This document shows, in pieces, positions 32,839-33,962 of a DNA stretch of 33,962 nucleotides. The notes under the pieces are model-generated. The model was not told where the DNA came from, did no database searches, and worked only from the letters and a program-made list of their open reading frames with translations. Both the position numbers and the translations under genes were made by a program. Source of the stretch: DAOUEX01 sp034430235 (GTDB lineage Bacteria; Chloroflexota; Anaerolineae; UBA2200); the NCBI GenBank assembly GCA_964478075.1, contig CAYZGO010000029.1:1-33962 (forward strand), read 5' to 3'. Position 1 is the first letter of the stretch, and every line of letters begins with the position of its first letter.

Positions 32839-32887
32839 CAGTTGCCAGCACAGAATTGGAGTTAGCTCCGGTTGCCTGGAGGATGTG

Positions 32888-32929
32888 ATGAGTACCAGGG
32901 ACTGCTACGTGGGGGGATGGAATCCATGA
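32888..32929 (+). CDS. possible 13-aa leader peptide overlapping fdhD start
   Basis: ATG 32888 has GGAGG (32878-32882) five bases upstream and encodes MSTRDCYVGGWNP. Its TGA (32927-32929) overlaps the fdhD start in ATGATG. The arrangement suggests translational coupling. No homology can be argued at this length. Confidence 0.3.
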   Translation: MSTRDCYVGGWNP

Positions 32930-33675
32930 TGATCCGCCAGTATCCTGCGATTCAGGTCAGGGGGAACGAAGTAGTACGCATAGAGGACACGATCTGTATC
33001 GAAGACAGCTTTCATTTGTATCTGAATGACAAGCTCCTCACTGAATTGACTGCCAGTCCTGATCAACTGGAGGAATTGGGAGCGGGTTTTGTTGTGTGTG
33101 AGGGGCTCGTTCAAGATGTGGAGACGGTGCAGCTGTCTGGAAGCGAGATACGAGTGTATGGGAAACCGAAGGGGGAAAGTGCGTGGGTACTCAGGTCTTC
33201 CGGTGGCGTGGGGACGAGAAAGGCGCCAAGAAAGGTAACCTCATCCATTACGATCGAACCGAAAGCTGTACTCCGGACCATCAGGGAGCTTGAGTCGAAG
33301 GTCTGGAGGAAAACAGGTGCTGTCCACTGTTCTGTGCTTTTCCTAGACAACAATCTGGTTGTCAGAAGCAGTGATGTCGGAAGGCACAACACAATTGATA
33401 AGGTAGTGGGCTTTGCTGTCCTCAATGGTATCAATCTGTCCAGATGCGTCATCGGCTGCACTGGCAGGCAGCCGGTAGGAATGGTATCCAAGGTTGCGAA
33501 TGCAGGTGTTCCGATCGTCATATCAAAAGGCGCTTCAACCGACAAAGGAATCCTCACAGCGGATAGGGCTGGACTGACGCTGATCTGTTTTGCCAGAGGG
33601 GAGAGGTTCACTGTGTACACTCACCCTCATCGTATCAGGGCCGTGGCGAGTCACCGCCACCAACCTAGCGGCTAG
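32926..33675 (+). CDS. fdhD: FdhD-like formate dehydrogenase sulfurtransferase, CxxC lost
   Basis: FdhD moves sulfur from IscS to the pterin cofactor of formate dehydrogenase, a step needed for activity. The 249-aa protein matches the family in ELGAGFVVCEGLV, TGAVHCSVLFLDNN, SSDVGRHNTIDKVVGFAVL, GCTGRQPVGMVSKVANAGVPIV, and FARGERFTVYTHPHRI. However the loop that is CGVCG in the E. coli protein reads GGVGT here (SSGGVGTRKAP), so both sulfur-transfer cysteines are absent. Start is ATG 32926 or 32929, with GGGGGG nine bases upstream; TTG 32872 is less likely. It is placed close to fdhA but under its own promoter. Confidence 0.87.
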   Translation: MMIRQYPAIQVRGNEVVRIEDTICIEDSFHLYLNDKLLTELTASPDQLEELGAGFVVCEGLVQDVETVQLSGSEIRVYGKPKGESAWVLRSSGGVGTRKAPRKVTSSITIEPKAVLRTIRELESKVWRKTGAVHCSVLFLDNNLVVRSSDVGRHNTIDKVVGFAVLNGINLSRCVIGCTGRQPVGMVSKVANAGVPIVISKGASTDKGILTADRAGLTLICFARGERFTVYTHPHRIRAVASHRHQPSG

Positions 33676-33962
33676 TCGGCCTCTCGATACGCATGCTGTG
33701 CCGAGCATATACGGGAAGTGGTGAATTCGCCGTCTGAAGCCGAAAATCCCTTGCAGAGACCTGTGGTAGCACCTGCGATCTGCTGCCTGCCTGCACCTTT
33801 CACCTTCAGACAGGGATTTCAATCCTTGGCCTGCCTGTTGCCCAGTCCCAGTCTATCAAAGTCCACACTTGCCCGAGACTGAACTGCACCCACGAAGCAT
33901 GGTAGAGCGCGTTGCCTCATCGTAAAACCTAACCGAAGGCGTATCGTTGCCTCAATATGAAA
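33676..33962. other. gene-free right end
   Basis: No credible gene. GTCTGAAG (33732-33739) and CTTCAGAC (33804-33811) form an inverted repeat, and AAATCCC (33744-33750) / GGGATTT (33813-33819) a second one that crosses it. The segments AATTCGCCGTCT and CAATCCTTGGCC are also present near 2090-2200 at almost the same spacing. Confidence 0.35.

Noticed and set aside
1..33962. CRISPR arrays, tRNA or rRNA genes, prophage or transposase genes
   Set aside because: No regularly spaced repeats, no tRNA-like cloverleaf seen by eye, and no integrase or transposase motifs in any frame examined. Without a tRNA scan, a divergent tRNA cannot be fully excluded.

Overview
The window looks like chromosomal DNA of an anaerobic bacterium, most likely a Chloroflexota (Anaerolineae-like) lineage. 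This is inferred from protein style: a DHH-CBS-poly(A)polymerase fusion, a YvcK protein with two N-terminal membrane segments, archaeal-type ApgM and NADH-linked multi-FeS redox enzymes. I ran no phylogeny. Promoters fit the sigma70 consensus very well (TTGACA/T, 17 bp, TATAAT-like), and several genes start with GTG or TTG.

Region 1 (1-10436, + strand) is a central-carbon block: rpiA, a CBS-containing site-2 protease, glycerate 2-kinase, pyruvate kinase, phosphoglycerate kinase, 6-phosphofructokinase, ApgM phosphoglycerate mutase and an AIR-synthase-like ATPase. Region 2 (10433-17869) holds a convergent DHH-CBS-tRNA nucleotidyltransferase fusion on the - strand, then yvcK, gap, and an overlapping MshA-like glycosyltransferase / PIG-L deacetylase pair on the + strand. 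Region 3 (17927-20334, - strand) carries a FabH-like ketosynthase lacking the usual active-site His, and an ECF sigma factor with a small single-pass membrane partner.

Region 4 (20417-30508, + strand) is the most interesting part. A consensus promoter with a Rex/CRP-like palindrome over the transcription start leads a nine-gene run. First come regulators or signal proteins (DRTGG, CBS-HATPase, DRTGG, PHP). Then come a NuoE-like subunit, a small HATPase, a [2Fe-2S] thioredoxin-like protein, a NuoF-GltD fusion flavoprotein and FdhA. FdhA is read through an in-frame UGA (selenocysteine 354) followed by a bacterial SECIS-like hairpin. Together these look like a cytosolic NAD(P)/ferredoxin-linked, possibly electron-bifurcating formate dehydrogenase with its own redox- or energy-sensing module.

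Region 5 (30509-33962) has an unrecognised membrane protein built from two tandem homologous halves, a 327-bp MITE-like element with 15-bp inverted ends and TTGA duplications, a DUF1622 membrane protein, a strong hairpin, and an FdhD homologue that has lost the usual CxxC sulfur-transfer cysteines. No tRNA, rRNA, CRISPR array or transposase gene was seen.
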